Origin: Sphingomonas sp. GC_Shp_5
Lineage (GTDB): Bacteria > Pseudomonadota > Alphaproteobacteria > Sphingomonadales > Sphingomonadaceae
Direction of reading: 5' to 3'
Length of the DNA stretch: 64,000 bases
Assembly: GCF_026540855.1 (NCBI RefSeq)
Contig: NZ_JALNUP010000014.1
Location: forward strand, 39,374 to 103,373
Position numbers and translations under genes: made by a program. Shown here piece by piece: positions 1 to 10,440 of the stretch (positions are counted from its first letter, which is position 1; each line of letters begins with the position of its first letter). The notes under the pieces are model-generated. The model was not told the origin of the DNA and ran no database searches. It saw only the letters and a list, made by a program, of their open reading frames with translations.

Positions 1-528
1 GCCGAGCTGCGCGAGATCGCCTATCGCGACGCGCTGCTGCCGGTGAGCGGCGGGCGCACCATCAACCTGCCGATGGCGACCGGGCGGCTGCTCACCGAAG
101 CCTATCTGCGTCCGACCGATCGGGTGCTGCTGATCGGCGCCGCGGGCGGCTATACCGCAGCGATCCTCGCCGAGATCGTCGCGCATGTCGTCGCGGTCGA
201 GCAGGATCCGGCGCTGGTGACGCTGGCGCGCGAAGCGCTCGCCGGGTTCGGTACGGTCGAGCTGGTCGAGGCACCGCTCACCGGCGGCCATCCTGCCGGG
301 GGACCTTATGACGTGCTGGTGATCGACGGCGCGATCGAGGCGGTGCCCGATGCGCTGGTCGGCCAGGTTAAGCCCGACGGGCGCGTGGTCACCGGGCTGA
401 TCGATCACGGCGTGACGCGGCTCGCCAGCGGCCGCAAGACCGATGGCGGTTTTGGGCTCAGCGCCTTTGCCGACAGCGAATGCGCGAAGCTGCCGGGCTT
501 TTCGACGCCGACAGGATTTCGCTTCTAG
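1..528 (+). CDS. Protein-L-isoaspartate O-methyltransferase family protein (5' end cut by window edge)
   Basis: The reading frame is open from base 1, so the N-terminus lies outside the window and 175 residues are visible. VLLIGAAGG at visible residues 42-50 is an S-adenosylmethionine motif I, followed by VVAVEQDP, the acidic residue that binds the ribose. This fits the Pcm family, which repairs isoaspartyl residues, but the canonical GTGSGY motif is replaced by GAAGGY and the C-terminus is divergent. It may therefore be a Pcm-like methyltransferase with another substrate. It lies 25 bases upstream of the TolC gene in the same direction and may share its transcript. It ends at a TAG stop. Confidence 0.8.
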   Translation, partial: AELREIAYRDALLPVSGGRTINLPMATGRLLTEAYLRPTDRVLLIGAAGGYTAAILAEIVAHVVAVEQDPALVTLAREALAGFGTVELVEAPLTGGHPAGGPYDVLVIDGAIEAVPDALVGQVKPDGRVVTGLIDHGVTRLASGRKTDGGFGLSAFADSECAKLPGFSTPTGFRF

Positions 529-553
529 ACTGATCCCGGGGGAGGGGAGGAGA

Positions 554-2092
554 ATGACGACACGGCTTCTGCTCCTTGCCGGGGCAGCCTTGGTCTTGAC
601 CGGCGCACCCGCCGGGGCGGAGACGCTGCGCGATGCGCTGATCAAGGCCTACAAGGACAATCCGACGATCACCGCGCAGCGCGCGGCGCAGCGCGCTACC
701 GACGAGAATGTGCCGATCGCGCGCGCCGCCGGGCTGCCCTCGATCAGCCTCACCGGCAACTACACCGAGAATCTGTTCGCCGCCGATGGCAACAATGTGC
801 TCAACGGCAACAACAGCTTCGCCAATCCGGCGCGCCAGCTGACCAGTTCGGGAACGGTGTCGGTGCCGATCTACAACGGCGGCGGCGTGCGCAACGCGAT
901 CACCGCGGCCAAGACCCGGGTGGACGCGGGCCGGGCAACCTTGCGCGGCACCGAATCGGATCTCTTCACCGCGGTCGTCCAGTCGTACATGGACGTGATC
1001 CGCGACGAGGCGATCGTCGGGCTCAACCAGCAGAACGTTCGCGTGCTCGAGGTCAATCTTCAGGCGAGCCGCGACCGCTTCCAGGTCGGCGATCTCACCC
1101 GCACCGATGTCGCCCAGTCCGAGGCGCGGCTGGCGGTGGCGCGCGGGCAGCTGCAATCGGCCGAGGCGAGCCTGATCACCAGCCGCGAGACCTATATCCG
1201 CGTGATCGGGACCCCGCCGGTGACGCTCGAGGAGCCGCCGGCGATCCCGGGGCTGCCGGCGACGCCGCAGATCGCGGTGACCACCGCGCTGCGCGACAGC
1301 CCGCAGTTGCTGGCATCGCAACGGCTGCGCGATGCCACCCGCTATGACATCGATGTCGCCAAGGCCGGCCGGCTGCCGCAGATATCGATCGGCGGCGGCG
1401 GCAACTATTATAACTATCTCGGCGCCCTCGGCGCCGGCAGCGGCATCCGCGTCGGCCAGTCCGGCACCTCGGGGACGCTCGGGGTGGGCGTGACCGTGCC
1501 GCTGTTCCAGGGCGGACGGGTCGGCGCGCAGGTCCGCCAGGCGGAGGCGCTGCGCTCGCAGGCGATCGAAAATGCCACAGCGACCGAGCGCGCGGTGATC
1601 GCGCAGACCCGATCGGCCTATGCGGCCTGGACCTCGGCGCAGCAGGTGATCCAGTCGTCTGAGGTCGCGGTCAACGCCAACAAGCTCAGCCTGGAGGGCG
1701 TGCGCGCCGAGAATGGCGTCGGCAATCGCACCATCCTCGACATCCTCAACGCCGAGCAGGAATTGCTCAACAGCCAGGTGACGCTGGTGACGGCGCGGCG
1801 CGACGCTTATGTCGCGGGCTTTGCGCTACTCGCGGCGATGGGCAATGCCGAGGCGCGCGACCTGGGGCTGGACGGCGGCCCGTTGTATGATCCGGTGGCG
1901 AACTACAACCGCGTCCACCACAAGATCAGCGATTTCTCCAGCGACGGCGAGCCGGCGGCGGTGGCGACCTCGACCGCCGCGAGCCCTGCGCAAAATGCCA
2001 CAGTCACGAAGCCATCGGATCCTTTGCTCGATACGCCGGTTGACAGGAGCCCGGCATTGACGACAGGTGCTGACGCACCGAGCCGCCGTTAG
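554..2092 (+). CDS. TolC family outer membrane efflux protein
   Basis: A 512-residue protein. The ATG at 554 was chosen because a purine-rich ribosome site (GGAGGGGAGGAG) precedes it and a signal peptide starts there (residues 1-22, cleavage near AGA/ETL). The mature part has two outer-membrane-efflux repeats with coiled-coil helices (NNSFANPARQLTSSG, DLTRTDVAQSEARLAVARGQ and the later NRTILDILNAEQELLNSQVT). This is the typical TolC architecture and length. It should form the trimeric exit duct for tripartite exporters or type I secretion. No inner-membrane pump partner lies next to it, so the substrate is unknown. The last ~60 residues are low-complexity and Ala/Pro/Thr-rich. Confidence 0.92.
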   Translation: MTTRLLLLAGAALVLTGAPAGAETLRDALIKAYKDNPTITAQRAAQRATDENVPIARAAGLPSISLTGNYTENLFAADGNNVLNGNNSFANPARQLTSSGTVSVPIYNGGGVRNAITAAKTRVDAGRATLRGTESDLFTAVVQSYMDVIRDEAIVGLNQQNVRVLEVNLQASRDRFQVGDLTRTDVAQSEARLAVARGQLQSAEASLITSRETYIRVIGTPPVTLEEPPAIPGLPATPQIAVTTALRDSPQLLASQRLRDATRYDIDVAKAGRLPQISIGGGGNYYNYLGALGAGSGIRVGQSGTSGTLGVGVTVPLFQGGRVGAQVRQAEALRSQAIENATATERAVIAQTRSAYAAWTSAQQVIQSSEVAVNANKLSLEGVRAENGVGNRTILDILNAEQELLNSQVTLVTARRDAYVAGFALLAAMGNAEARDLGLDGGPLYDPVANYNRVHHKISDFSSDGEPAAVATSTAASPAQNATVTKPSDPLLDTPVDRSPALTTGADAPSRR

Positions 2093-2120
2093 GGCGGGTC
2101 GCACAGGGGTGAACAGGGCG

Positions 2121-2696
2121 ATGGGAGATTTGAGCGTCGAACCGTCGATGGAAGAGATTCTGTCGTCGATCAAACGGATCATCGCCGAGGAGGGGGACGG
2201 CAGCCAGCCGCGCACCCGCCGCGCGCCGCGCGCCGCGCCGGCCCCCGTCGTCGACGCCTATGACGACGATGACGACAGCGAAGTGCTCGAACTCAGCGAT
2301 CCCATTCCCGAGCCGATCGCGCGCGCCGAGCCGGCGCCCGCGCCGCGCGTCCCGCCCCATCTGCAGCCGGTGAAGGCCCCCAAGGCAGCGGCGCCCGCGC
2401 CGGCGCCATCCATCCCGCAACAGGAGCCAGAGGCGCTTGCGCCCAAGCCAGCCATGACCAGCCAGCAGCCCGAATCCATCCTGTCGCAACAGACTGCCGC
2501 GGCGAGCCTCGGCGCGCTCGAGACGCTCAGCAAGCTGATCACCAAGCCCGATGCCAATGGCGACGGCACGCTCGAGGGACTGGTCCGCGAGATGCTGCGG
2601 CCGATGCTGCGCGACTGGCTCGATGCCCATCTGCCCGACATGGTCGAGACCATCGTCGCGCGCGAGATCGCCAAGCTTACCGCGCAGGTGCGCTGA
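2121..2696 (+). CDS. DUF2497 / PopZ-like polar organizing protein
   Basis: A 191-residue protein that starts at the ATG at 2121. The N-terminus carries the conserved helix SMEEILSSIKRIIAEEG (residues 9-25), the middle is a long Pro/Ala-rich acidic linker, and the C-terminus (about 150-191) holds the conserved LVREMLRPMLRDWLDAHLP segment. This short helix, disordered linker, C-terminal helical oligomerisation layout is that of the DUF2497/PopZ family, which forms polar scaffolds in alphaproteobacteria. It follows the TolC gene by 28 bases. The family assignment is solid, whereas the polar role in this organism is inferred from Caulobacter PopZ. Confidence 0.85.
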   Translation: MGDLSVEPSMEEILSSIKRIIAEEGDGSQPRTRRAPRAAPAPVVDAYDDDDDSEVLELSDPIPEPIARAEPAPAPRVPPHLQPVKAPKAAAPAPAPSIPQQEPEALAPKPAMTSQQPESILSQQTAAASLGALETLSKLITKPDANGDGTLEGLVREMLRPMLRDWLDAHLPDMVETIVAREIAKLTAQVR

Positions 2697-2754
2697 GGAA
2701 GCTCGATGGCTGACGTGGCGGGGTGTCCGCTGCGTCGGCTCCGTCGACTCCATG

Positions 2755-2813
2755 CTGAACTTGTTTCAGCGTCCGTCACCTGCCGCTTCTATGCGATCCT
2801 GAAACAAATTCAG
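2755..2813. repeat. Intergenic inverted repeat (CTGAACTTGTTTCAG type)
   Basis: The left arm CTGAACTTGTTTCAG (2755-2769) and right arm CTGAAACAAATTCAG (2799-2813) are reverse complements with one mismatch, separated by 29 bases. It lies in the 197-base gap between the popZ-like gene and the S9 peptidase. Such mobile-looking hairpins are common in sphingomonad intergenic DNA. No promoter was recognised in the rest of the gap. Confidence 0.75.
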
Positions 2814-2893
2814 GATGACGGTTGGCTGGGATAAGCGCCAGAGTCCCGCGGCGCGTCGTTGCCCGGCCGATCGCGATCTGCTCTACCTGCGGC

Positions 2894-4930
2894 ATGAAGA
2901 AGACCCTCGCCGCGAGCCTGCTCGCCCTCGCCCTCACGCTCGCGGCCCCGGCCGCCGCCCGCCAGCTGACCATCGACGATGTCACCACGCTCAGCCGGAT
3001 CGGCGCGCCAACCGTGTCGGCCGACGGGCGCTGGCTGGTGTGGGCGCAGCGCGAGACCGATCTGGCCGCCAACCGCGGCCGCTATGACCTGTGGAAGCTC
3101 GACCTGGCACGCAAGGGCGCGCGTCCCGAGCCGCTGCTCGCCGAACCCGAGGTCAACGAGAATGCGCCGCAGATCGTGGGTAGCACGGTCTACTTCTAGT
3201 CGGACAAGGGCGGCGACGACGCCCTCTGGTCGATTCCGGTGGTTGGCGGCGCGCCGCGCAAGCTGACCGGGTTCCAGGGCGGGTTCGCCGGCTTCAAGGT
3301 ATCACCGGCGGCTGACAAGGTGCTGATCTTCGCCGATCGGCTGCCCAACGCGCCGAGCCTGGCGCCGGCGCTCGCCAAGAAGGATCCCGGCGCCGGCGAG
3401 GCGCGTGTGTATGACAAATTGTTCGTGCGCCACTGGGATACATGGGCGGACGGCACCCACTCGCAGCTGTTCGTGCTGCCGCTGACGCCAGCGGGCGCGC
3501 CGGGCGACGGCGTCGCCATCGAGCATGGGCTGGACGGCGATACGCCGTCGCGGCCTTATGGCGGAGCCGAGGAAACGTCGTGGAGCGCGGATGGCAAGAC
3601 CGTCTATTTCGCGCTGCGCGTCGCCGGCACCACCGAGCCGCGCTCGACCAACCTCGATCTCTGGTCGGCACCGGCGGACGGCTCGGCGGCGCCGGTCAAT
3701 CTCACCGCCGCCAACCAGGCGACCGACACGCTGCCCACGGTATCGCCCGATGGCCGCAGCCTTGCCTGGGTGGCGATGAAGCGACCGGGATTCGAATCCG
3801 ATCGGCAGGTGCTGATGGTGCGCGATCTCGCCAGCGGGCAGGTGCGCGCGCTGACCGAGGGGTGGGACCGGTCGGTCGGCTCGATCAACTGGTCGGCCGA
3901 TTCGAAGAAGATCTACGTCACCGCGCAGGACACGCAGGAAAACCCCTTGTGGTCGGTCGATGTGGCGAGCGGCAGGCCGACGCGGCTGACGCGCGAGGGC
4001 CATGTCTCCGGCGTGGCGGTGACGCCGAAGGGCGTGGTGTTCTCGATGAACAGCCTGGTGGCGCCGGACGATTTCTACAGCCTCGCGGGCAAGGGCCGAC
4101 CGGCGCGGCTGACCAGCGTCAACGCTGCCCGGCTTGCGGGGATCGACATGCCGAGCGTCTCCCGCTTCAACTTCGTCGGGGCGCATGGCGATACCGTCTG
4201 GGGCTATGCGGTGAAGCCCTATGGCAGCACCGGCAAGGTGCCGGTCGCCTATATGGTCCACGGCGGGCCGCAGGGGTCGAGCGACAACAGCTGGTCGTAC
4301 CGGTGGAATCCGGCGGTGTTCGCCGGCGGTGGTTACGGGCTGGTCGCGGTCGATTTCCATGGGTCGACCGGTTACGGCCAGGCCTTCACCGATGCGATCA
4401 GCAACAATTGGGGTGGCGCGCCGCTCGAGGACCTGCAGAAGGGCCTCGCCGCAGCAACCGCCAGGTTTGGCTGGCTCGACGGGGATCGCGCCTGTGCGCT
4501 CGGCGCCTCCTATGGCGGCTATATGATGAACTGGATCGAAGGCCGCTGGGCAGATCGCTTCAAGTGCATCGTCCAGCATGACGGCGTGTTCGACGCCCGC
4601 GCCATGGCGTACGAGACCGAGGAACTCTGGTTCGACGAGTGGGAGCATGGCGGCAAGGCCTATTACGAAGACCCTGCCGCGTTCGAGAAGTGGAACCCGG
4701 TCAACTACGTCCAGGACTGGAAGACGCCGATGCTGGTGATCACCGGCGAGAAGGACTTCCGTATCCCCTACACCCAGGGGCTGGCGGCGTTCACCGCGCT
4801 GCAGCGGCGCGGCATCCCGTCACGGCTGGTGGTGAACCCGAACGAGAACCATTGGGTGCTCAAGCCTGCCAACAGCCGGCAATGGTATCGCGAGGTGCTG
4901 GGCTGGATGAATAAGTGGACGGGGAAGTAG
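2894..4930 (+). pseudogene. S9 family serine peptidase interrupted by an in-frame TAG at codon 102
   Basis: From the ATG at 2894 the frame encodes a signal peptide (about residues 1-22), a beta-propeller and an alpha/beta-hydrolase domain of the prolyl oligopeptidase / acylaminoacyl-peptidase family, about 677 residues. A TAG at 3197-3199 (codon 102) breaks it, and the same frame resumes immediately without indel to the true stop at 4930. The catalytic triad is intact: Ser539 in GASYGG, Asp621 in GEKDF, His653 in NENHW (numbering counts the amber codon). The lesion is one substitution, so it is either a recent null mutation, a sequence error or a read-through codon. Internal restart near 3239 would drop the signal peptide. 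It is probably a periplasmic peptidase when intact. Confidence 0.85.
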
Positions 4931-4960
4931 GCGTTCCGTTGTCGATATTGCTCTGACGCC

Positions 4961-5040
4961 GTCACCCCAGCGAAAGCTGGCGTCTCGTGGGGCGCGGGCG
5001 GACAGGAGCCGCTTGAGACCCCAGCGTTCGCTGGGGTGAC
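4961..5040. repeat. Intergenic inverted repeat (GTCACCCCAGCG type, copy 1)
   Basis: The arms 4961-4980 (GTCACCCCAGCGAAAGCTGG) and 5021-5040 are reverse complements over 20 bases with one mismatch, separated by 40 bases. The hairpin fills most of the S9 peptidase-valS gap. Related copies occur at 7841-7922 and 28042-28120. Confidence 0.85.
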
Positions 5041-5141
5041 GGATCGGTGCGGGGGTAGCGGATGAGGGCCGAGCTGGCAGCTTGGTGGTAGAGCCCGGCG
5101 GGGGGTGACGAACCGCGACTTGCCCCGCTAAAGCCACCCGC

Positions 5142-7832
5142 ATGAGCGACCTTCCCAAGACCTTCGACCCCGCCGCGATCGAAACCCGCTGGTACCAGCA
5201 TTGGGAGGCGAACGGGCTGTTCCGCCCCGACCGTCCGGGGGCGGAACCGTGGACGATCGTCAACCCGCCGCCCAACGTCACCGGCAGCCTGCATATCGGC
5301 CATGCGCTCGACAACACGCTGCAGGACATCCTCGTCCGCCACGCGCGGCTCAAGGGCAAGGACGCATTGTGGGTGGTCGGCACCGATCATGCCGGCATCG
5401 CCACGCAGATGGTGGTCGAGCGGCAGATGGCCGCGCAGGGCGAGAAGCGCACCGACCTCAGCCGCGAGGATTTCATCGCCAAGGTGTGGGCGTGGAAGCA
5501 GGAGAGCGGCGGCGAGATCACCCAGCAGCTGCGCCGGCTCGGCTGCTCGATGGACTGGGCCAACGAGCGGTTCACCATGGACGAAGGCTTCTCCAAGGCG
5601 GTGCTCAAGGTGTTCGTCGAGCTCCACAGCCAGGGGCTGCTCTACCGCGACAAGCGGCTGGTGAATTGGGACCCGGGCCTCGGCACCGCGATCTCGGATC
5701 TCGAGGTGGAGACGCGCGAGATCAAGGGCAGCTTCTGGCACCTCGATTACCCGCTTGCCGACGGCAGCGGCACCATCCGGGTGGCGACGACGCGGCCCGA
5801 GACGATGCTCGCCGACATGGCGGTGGCGGTGAACGCGAGCGACGAGCGCTATGCGGCGCTGGTCGGCAAGCAGGTGCGCCTGCCGATCACCGGCCGGCTG
5901 ATCCCGATCATCACCGACGACCATGCCGACCCCGAGCTCGGCTCGGGTGCGGTGAAGATCACGCCGGGGCACGACTTCAACGACTTCGAGGTCGGCGTGC
6001 GCGCCGGGATCGCCGCGCGCGACATGCTCAACATGCTCGATGCCAAGGCGCGGATCGTCCAGACCGCCGACGGGCTGATCCCCGATGCGCTGATCGGGCT
6101 CGATCGCGCCGAGGCGCGCAAGGCGATTGTTCAGCTGCTCAAGGATGCGGGCGTGCTCGTCGCGCACCTCGACAAGGATGGCGAGGCGCATGACGCCGAA
6201 CCGCGCACGATCCAGACGCCCTATGGCGACCGATCGGGCGTGGTGATCGAGCCGTGGCTGACCGATCAATGGTATGTCGACGCGGCGACGCTGGCGCAGC
6301 CGGCGATTGAGGCGGTGCGCTCGGAGAAGATCAAGATCGTCCCCAAGACCTGGGAGAAGACCTTCTTCAACTGGATGGAGAACATCCAGCCGTGGTGCGT
6401 GTCGCGGCAATTGTGGTGGGGCCATCAAATCCCGGCATGGTTCGCCGGCGACGGCCGGGTGTTCGTCGCCGAAACCGAGGCGGAGGCGCAGGCTGAGGCC
6501 GGCGAAGGAGTGGCGCTGGTGCGCGATCCCGACGTGCTCGATACCTGGTTCTCGAGCGCGTTGTGGCCGTTCGCCACGCTGGGCTGGCCCGACCCCGCCG
6601 ATCCGACGCTGGGCGGCCGCTATCCCAATGACGTGCTGATCTCGGGCTTCGACATCCTGTTCTTCTGGGATGCGCGGATGATGATGCAGGGGCTGCACTT
6701 CATGGAGGCGGTGCCGTTCCGCACGCTCTATCTCCACGGGCTGGTCCGCGCCGCCGATGGCGCCAAGATGTCCAAGTCGAAGGGCAATGTCGTCAACCCG
6801 CTGGGGCTGATCGACCAATATGGCGCCGATGCGCTGCGCTTCTTCATGGCGGCGATGGAGAGCCAGGGCCGCGACATCAAGATGGATGAGAAGCGCGTCG
6901 AGGGCTATCGCAACTTCGCGACCAAGCTGTGGAACGCCAGCCGCTTCTGCCAGGCCAATGGCATCGGCGGGTCGACGACGCTCGAGGCGCCGGAGGCGTC
7001 GCTCGCGGTCAACCAGTGGATCATCGCCGAGACCATCCGTACCGTGCAGGCGGTCGATCTGGCGCTGGCCGACTATCGCTTCGATGGCGCCGCCAATGCG
7101 ATCTACCAGTTCGTGTGGAGCCGTTTCTGCGACTGGTATCTTGAGCTGATCAAACCGGTGTCGGTCGGCGACGAGCGTGGGCAGATCGACGCCGAATCGA
7201 AGGCGGTCGCTGGCTGGGTGCTCGACCAGATCCTGGTGCTGCTCCACCCGTTCATGCCGTTCATCACCGAGGAGCTGTGGCACGCGATGGCGCCCGCGGG
7301 GGCGCCACGCGGGCACGACCTGATCGTCGCGCACTGGCCGATGGCGGATGCGCGCAGCCTCGATCCCGCGGCGGAGCAGGAGATCGATTGGCTGATCCGG
7401 CTGGTCAGCGAGGTGCGCGCGGCGCGGACCGAGCTCAACGTGCCGCCGGGCGCGCGGCTGGCGCTCCACGTCCGCGACGCCGGCAGCGAGACCGCGGCGC
7501 GGCTCGAGCGGCAGGCGGCGGTGCTCGCGCGGCTGGCGCGGGTGACGCTCGCCGCGGGTGACGCCCAGGGTGGCGCGGCGCAGGTGGTGGTCGACGAGGC
7601 GACCTATGTGCTGCCGCTCGAGGGCGTGATCGATCTCGAGGCGGAAAAGGCGCGGCTCGCTAAGGCGATCGCCGCCGCCGCCAAGGAACGCGATGCGCTC
7701 GCCGGGCGGCTCGGCAATGCGAGCTTCGTCGAGCGCGCCAAGCCCGAGGCGGTGGAGAAGGCCAAGGCCGATCATGCCGACAAGGCGGCCGAGGCCGAGC
7801 GGCTGGGCGCGGCGCTGGCGCGGCTGGGGTAG
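5142..7832 (+). CDS. valS: Valine--tRNA ligase
   Basis: An 896-residue class Ia aminoacyl-tRNA synthetase that charges tRNA-Val in the cytoplasm. The HIGH motif is at residues 51-54 ([11 protein letters not shown]), and the KMSKS motif is at 542-546 ([14 protein letters not shown]). The editing domain lies between them, and [18 protein letters not shown] marks the valine-type subfamily. The C-terminal ~65 residues form the tRNA-binding coiled coil of ValRS ([20 protein letters not shown]), which separates it from isoleucyl and leucyl enzymes. The length agrees with bacterial ValRS, and the start ATG at 5142 gives the expected TFDP N-terminus. It appears monocistronic, flanked by hairpin repeats on both sides. 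Confidence 0.98.
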   Translation: MSDLPKTFDPAAIETRWYQHWEANGLFRPDRPGAEPWTIVNPPPNVTGSLHIGHALDNTLQDILVRHARLKGKDALWVVGTDHAGIATQMVVERQMAAQGEKRTDLSREDFIAKVWAWKQESGGEITQQLRRLGCSMDWANERFTMDEGFSKAVLKVFVELHSQGLLYRDKRLVNWDPGLGTAISDLEVETREIKGSFWHLDYPLADGSGTIRVATTRPETMLADMAVAVNASDERYAALVGKQVRLPITGRLIPIITDDHADPELGSGAVKITPGHDFNDFEVGVRAGIAARDMLNMLDAKARIVQTADGLIPDALIGLDRAEARKAIVQLLKDAGVLVAHLDKDGEAHDAEPRTIQTPYGDRSGVVIEPWLTDQWYVDAATLAQPAIEAVRSEKIKIVPKTWEKTFFNWMENIQPWCVSRQLWWGHQIPAWFAGDGRVFVAETEAEAQAEAGEGVALVRDPDVLDTWFSSALWPFATLGWPDPADPTLGGRYPNDVLISGFDILFFWDARMMMQGLHFMEAVPFRTLYLHGLVRAADGAKMSKSKGNVVNPLGLIDQYGADALRFFMAAMESQGRDIKMDEKRVEGYRNFATKLWNASRFCQANGIGGSTTLEAPEASLAVNQWIIAETIRTVQAVDLALADYRFDGAANAIYQFVWSRFCDWYLELIKPVSVGDERGQIDAESKAVAGWVLDQILVLLHPFMPFITEELWHAMAPAGAPRGHDLIVAHWPMADARSLDPAAEQEIDWLIRLVSEVRAARTELNVPPGARLALHVRDAGSETAARLERQAAVLARLARVTLAAGDAQGGAAQVVVDEATYVLPLEGVIDLEAEKARLAKAIAAAAKERDALAGRLGNASFVERAKPEAVEKAKADHADKAAEAERLGAALARLG

Positions 7833-7840
7833 CCGCCGGT

Positions 7841-7922
7841 CGTCATGCCAGCGCAGGCTGGCATCTCGTGCGGCTCAATCCTGGAAGGAGCCGCATGAGG
7901 CTCAGCGTTCGCTGGCGTGACG
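7841..7922. repeat. Intergenic inverted repeat (GTCACCCCAGCG type, copy 2)
   Basis: The arms around 7841-7861 (CGTCATGCCAGCGCAGGCTGG) and 7901-7922 are imperfect reverse complements. It lies directly after the valS stop, is related to the copy at 4961-5040 and may act as a terminator-like hairpin. Confidence 0.7.
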
Positions 7923-8003
7923 GTGTTGGTCGCGGAACAAGCGGGTGGGATCGCCTTCAGCCCTCGACGGTTGAGCGATCCACACCGCAGGAGAGGACAG
8001 GAT

Positions 8004-9446
8004 TTGGCGAAGCCCCAGCGTGACCTCACCAGCGGCTCGATCGGCTCGACGTTGCTCGCCTTCGCGCTGCCGACGCTGGGCTCCAACATCCTCCAGTCGC
8101 TGAACGGCTCGATCAACACGATCTGGGTCGGACGCTTCCTCGGCGAGGGCGCGCTGGCGGCGACGTCCAACGCCAATATCATCATGTTCCTGATGTTCGG
8201 CGCGGTGTTTGGCTTCGGCATGGCGGCCACCATCCTGGTCGGGCAGAGCTTCGGGCGGCGCGACCTTGAAGGCGCGCGGCGGGCGTTCGGCTCGGCGGTG
8301 GGGCTGGTGCTCGGCGGTTCGGTCGTCATCGCGCTCGCCGGCTGGATGTTCTCGGCCAATATCTTGAGGCTGCTCGCGACGCCCGGCAGCGCGATGGGGC
8401 TGGCGGAGGATTACCTCCAGGTGATCTTCCTCGGCCTGCCCGCATCGATGCTGCTGGTGCTGCTGATGATGGGGCTGCGCGGCACCGGCGATTCGATGAC
8501 GCCATTGTGGTTCATGGGGCTGAGCGTGGTGCTCGATTCGGGGCTCAACCCGCTGCTCATCGCCGGGATCGGGCCGTTTCCCAAGATGGGGATCGCGGGC
8601 TCGGCGACGGCGACGCTGATCGCCAACCATGTGTCGGCGCTCGGGCTGGTCGCCTATGTCTATGCGCGCGACCTGCCGATCCTGCTGAAGGGCCATGAGC
8701 TCGCCTGGCTGGTGCCGAGCCGCACGCTGGCGGCGACGATCATCCGCAAGGGGCTGCCGATGGGCGCACAGATGCTGGTGATGAGCACCGCGGGGCTGAC
8801 CATGGTCGGGCTGGTCAACCGGCTGGGCGTGGATACCGCCGCGGCTTATGCGGTGAGCCAGCAATTGTGGACCTATATCCAGATGCCGGCGATGGCGATC
8901 GGTGCCGCGGTAAGCGCGATGGCGGCGCAGAACATCGGCGCCGGCCGCTGGGACCGGGTGGGCAACATCACCCGCTACGGCCTGTTCTACACCGTCGGGC
9001 TGACCGGGGTGATGGTGGTGGCGATCCTGCTGTTCGATCGCGAAGTGATGACGCTGTTCGTCACCGGCGGCTCGCCGGCACTGCCGATCGCGCGCCATAT
9101 CCAGCTGATCGCGAGCTGGAACTTCGTGATCTTCGGCATGACGATGGTGCTGTTCGCCACCGTGCGCGCCAATGGCGCGGTGATCGCGCCGCTGATCTGC
9201 CTGATTATTGCCATGTATCCGGTGCGGCTCGGCTTCGCGCTCGGCGCGCGGGAATGGATCGGGGCCGATGCCTTGTGGTGGAGCTTCCCGCTCGGCTCGG
9301 GCGTCAACCTGGCGATGGCGATCGCTTACTATCGGTACGGCAATTGGCGGCACGGCTCGGTGGTGGTGCCGCCGGATGCCGACGAGGCCGGCGAGCATGC
9401 CCATGCCGCGGGCGAGCCAGGCGGGCGGTTGCAACCGACGGGGTGA
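8004..9446 (+). CDS. MATE family efflux transporter
   Basis: A 480-residue polytopic inner-membrane protein with about 12 hydrophobic segments in two similar halves, the layout of the MATE (NorM/DinF) family of cation-coupled multidrug exporters. Characteristic stretches include GSIGSTLLAFALPTLGSNIL near the N-terminus and GLPMGAQMLVMSTAGL at the start of the second half. A TTG at 8004 preceded by CAGGAGAGGACAG is preferred over a GTG at 7917, because the upstream part would lie inside the hairpin repeat and is not MATE-like. The substrate cannot be deduced. It is a stand-alone gene, convergent with the lipid kinase gene. Confidence 0.9.
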   Translation: MAKPQRDLTSGSIGSTLLAFALPTLGSNILQSLNGSINTIWVGRFLGEGALAATSNANIIMFLMFGAVFGFGMAATILVGQSFGRRDLEGARRAFGSAVGLVLGGSVVIALAGWMFSANILRLLATPGSAMGLAEDYLQVIFLGLPASMLLVLLMMGLRGTGDSMTPLWFMGLSVVLDSGLNPLLIAGIGPFPKMGIAGSATATLIANHVSALGLVAYVYARDLPILLKGHELAWLVPSRTLAATIIRKGLPMGAQMLVMSTAGLTMVGLVNRLGVDTAAAYAVSQQLWTYIQMPAMAIGAAVSAMAAQNIGAGRWDRVGNITRYGLFYTVGLTGVMVVAILLFDREVMTLFVTGGSPALPIARHIQLIASWNFVIFGMTMVLFATVRANGAVIAPLICLIIAMYPVRLGFALGAREWIGADALWWSFPLGSGVNLAMAIAYYRYGNWRHGSVVVPPDADEAGEHAHAAGEPGGRLQPTG

Positions 9447-9486
9447 ACCCGAGCCATGCTGATCCGACGCGGGGCAGGTCTTGGTG

Positions 9487-10371
9487 CTACGCCTCGTTCG
9501 GCACCATTACCTCGATCACCCCGGCGGCGATCTTCGCAGTCACTGGGGTCTTGGCCAGCACCTCGCCATCGATCGAGATCGGCAACGGCGGCTCGGTGCG
9601 GACGGTGAGGCTCTTGCCGCGGAAGTCACGGGTATGCTCGTGGCGGGCGTCGTGGCGGAACACGCTGGCGACCCAGTTCTTGACGAGGTTGCGCTTAACG
9701 TGGCCGCACACCGCCTGGATGACGATCTCGCCCGAATCGACCTCGGCGGCGTCCACCAGTTCCTGGCCGCCGTGATAGGGGCCGTTGGAGATGCGCACCT
9801 CGACCACCTTCATGCGATGCTCCTGCGTGCCGTCGCCGACGATCAGCGTGAACGGCCGAAAGCGCACGAACTGCCACGCCGCCCAGCCGAGGTAGCCGAC
9901 CCGGCCGAGCACCTTCTTGAGGTTGTGCGGCACCGTCTCGGCGATCTGCGGGCTGATCCCCATCGCCGCGCAATTGGCGAAATAGTCGCCGTCGATCATG
10001 CCGAGGTCGATCCGCTTGGGATGGCCGCTGCGCAGCACCTCGATGGCGCCCTCGACGGTGAGCGGCACGCCGAGCGTGCGCGCGAAGCTGTTGGCGGTGC
10101 CGAGCGGGAGCACGCCGAGGATCACATTCTTGCCGACCAGCAGGTCCACAAGGCCGCTGATCGTGCCATCGCCGCCGCCGAGGATGACGAGGTCGGGCTT
10201 TTTCGCCAGTGCTTTGTTGACCGTGTTCTCTAGATCCTCCGGTTCCTCCACCGCATGCGCGTCGACCGGATAGGGCAGATCGGCCATCGCCGCGCAGGCG
10301 CGCTCGAACAGCCGCTGTCCCTTACGCGACTTGGCGTTGACGATCAGCGCGGCGGACTTGATGGCGTTCAC
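9487..10371 (-). CDS. Diacylglycerol kinase family lipid kinase
   Basis: A 294-residue protein with the DAGK catalytic domain. The nucleotide-binding loop GGGDGT (residues 65-70) and LPLGTANSFAR are the conserved glycine-rich motifs of the YegS/DgkB-type family, and the C-terminal half has the expected beta-sandwich (ISIDGEVLAKTPV). It probably phosphorylates diacylglycerol or a related lipid at the inner membrane. The GTG at 10371 was chosen as start, giving MNAIKSAALIVNAKSRKG. The open frame continues much further upstream, but that part lies antisense to hemB and has no family signature. It is divergent from hemB with only 69 bases between them. Confidence 0.88.
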   Translation of the reverse strand: MNAIKSAALIVNAKSRKGQRLFERACAAMADLPYPVDAHAVEEPEDLENTVNKALAKKPDLVILGGGDGTISGLVDLLVGKNVILGVLPLGTANSFARTLGVPLTVEGAIEVLRSGHPKRIDLGMIDGDYFANCAAMGISPQIAETVPHNLKKVLGRVGYLGWAAWQFVRFRPFTLIVGDGTQEHRMKVVEVRISNGPYHGGQELVDAAEVDSGEIVIQAVCGHVKRNLVKNWVASVFRHDARHEHTRDFRGKSLTVRTEPPLPISIDGEVLAKTPVTAKIAAGVIEVMVPNEA

Positions 10372-10440
10372 TCGATCATTCCCCCATGTTACGCCCCCGC
10401 AACGCTTGGCATTCGCCGTCCGATCCCGCAAAGCCGGCGC

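Noticed and set aside
4962..7775. A very long open frame on the minus strand across valS (about 937 codons).
   Set aside because: It is antisense to a complete valyl-tRNA synthetase with all motifs. Its Arg/His/Ala-rich composition is what reading a GC-rich gene backwards gives.
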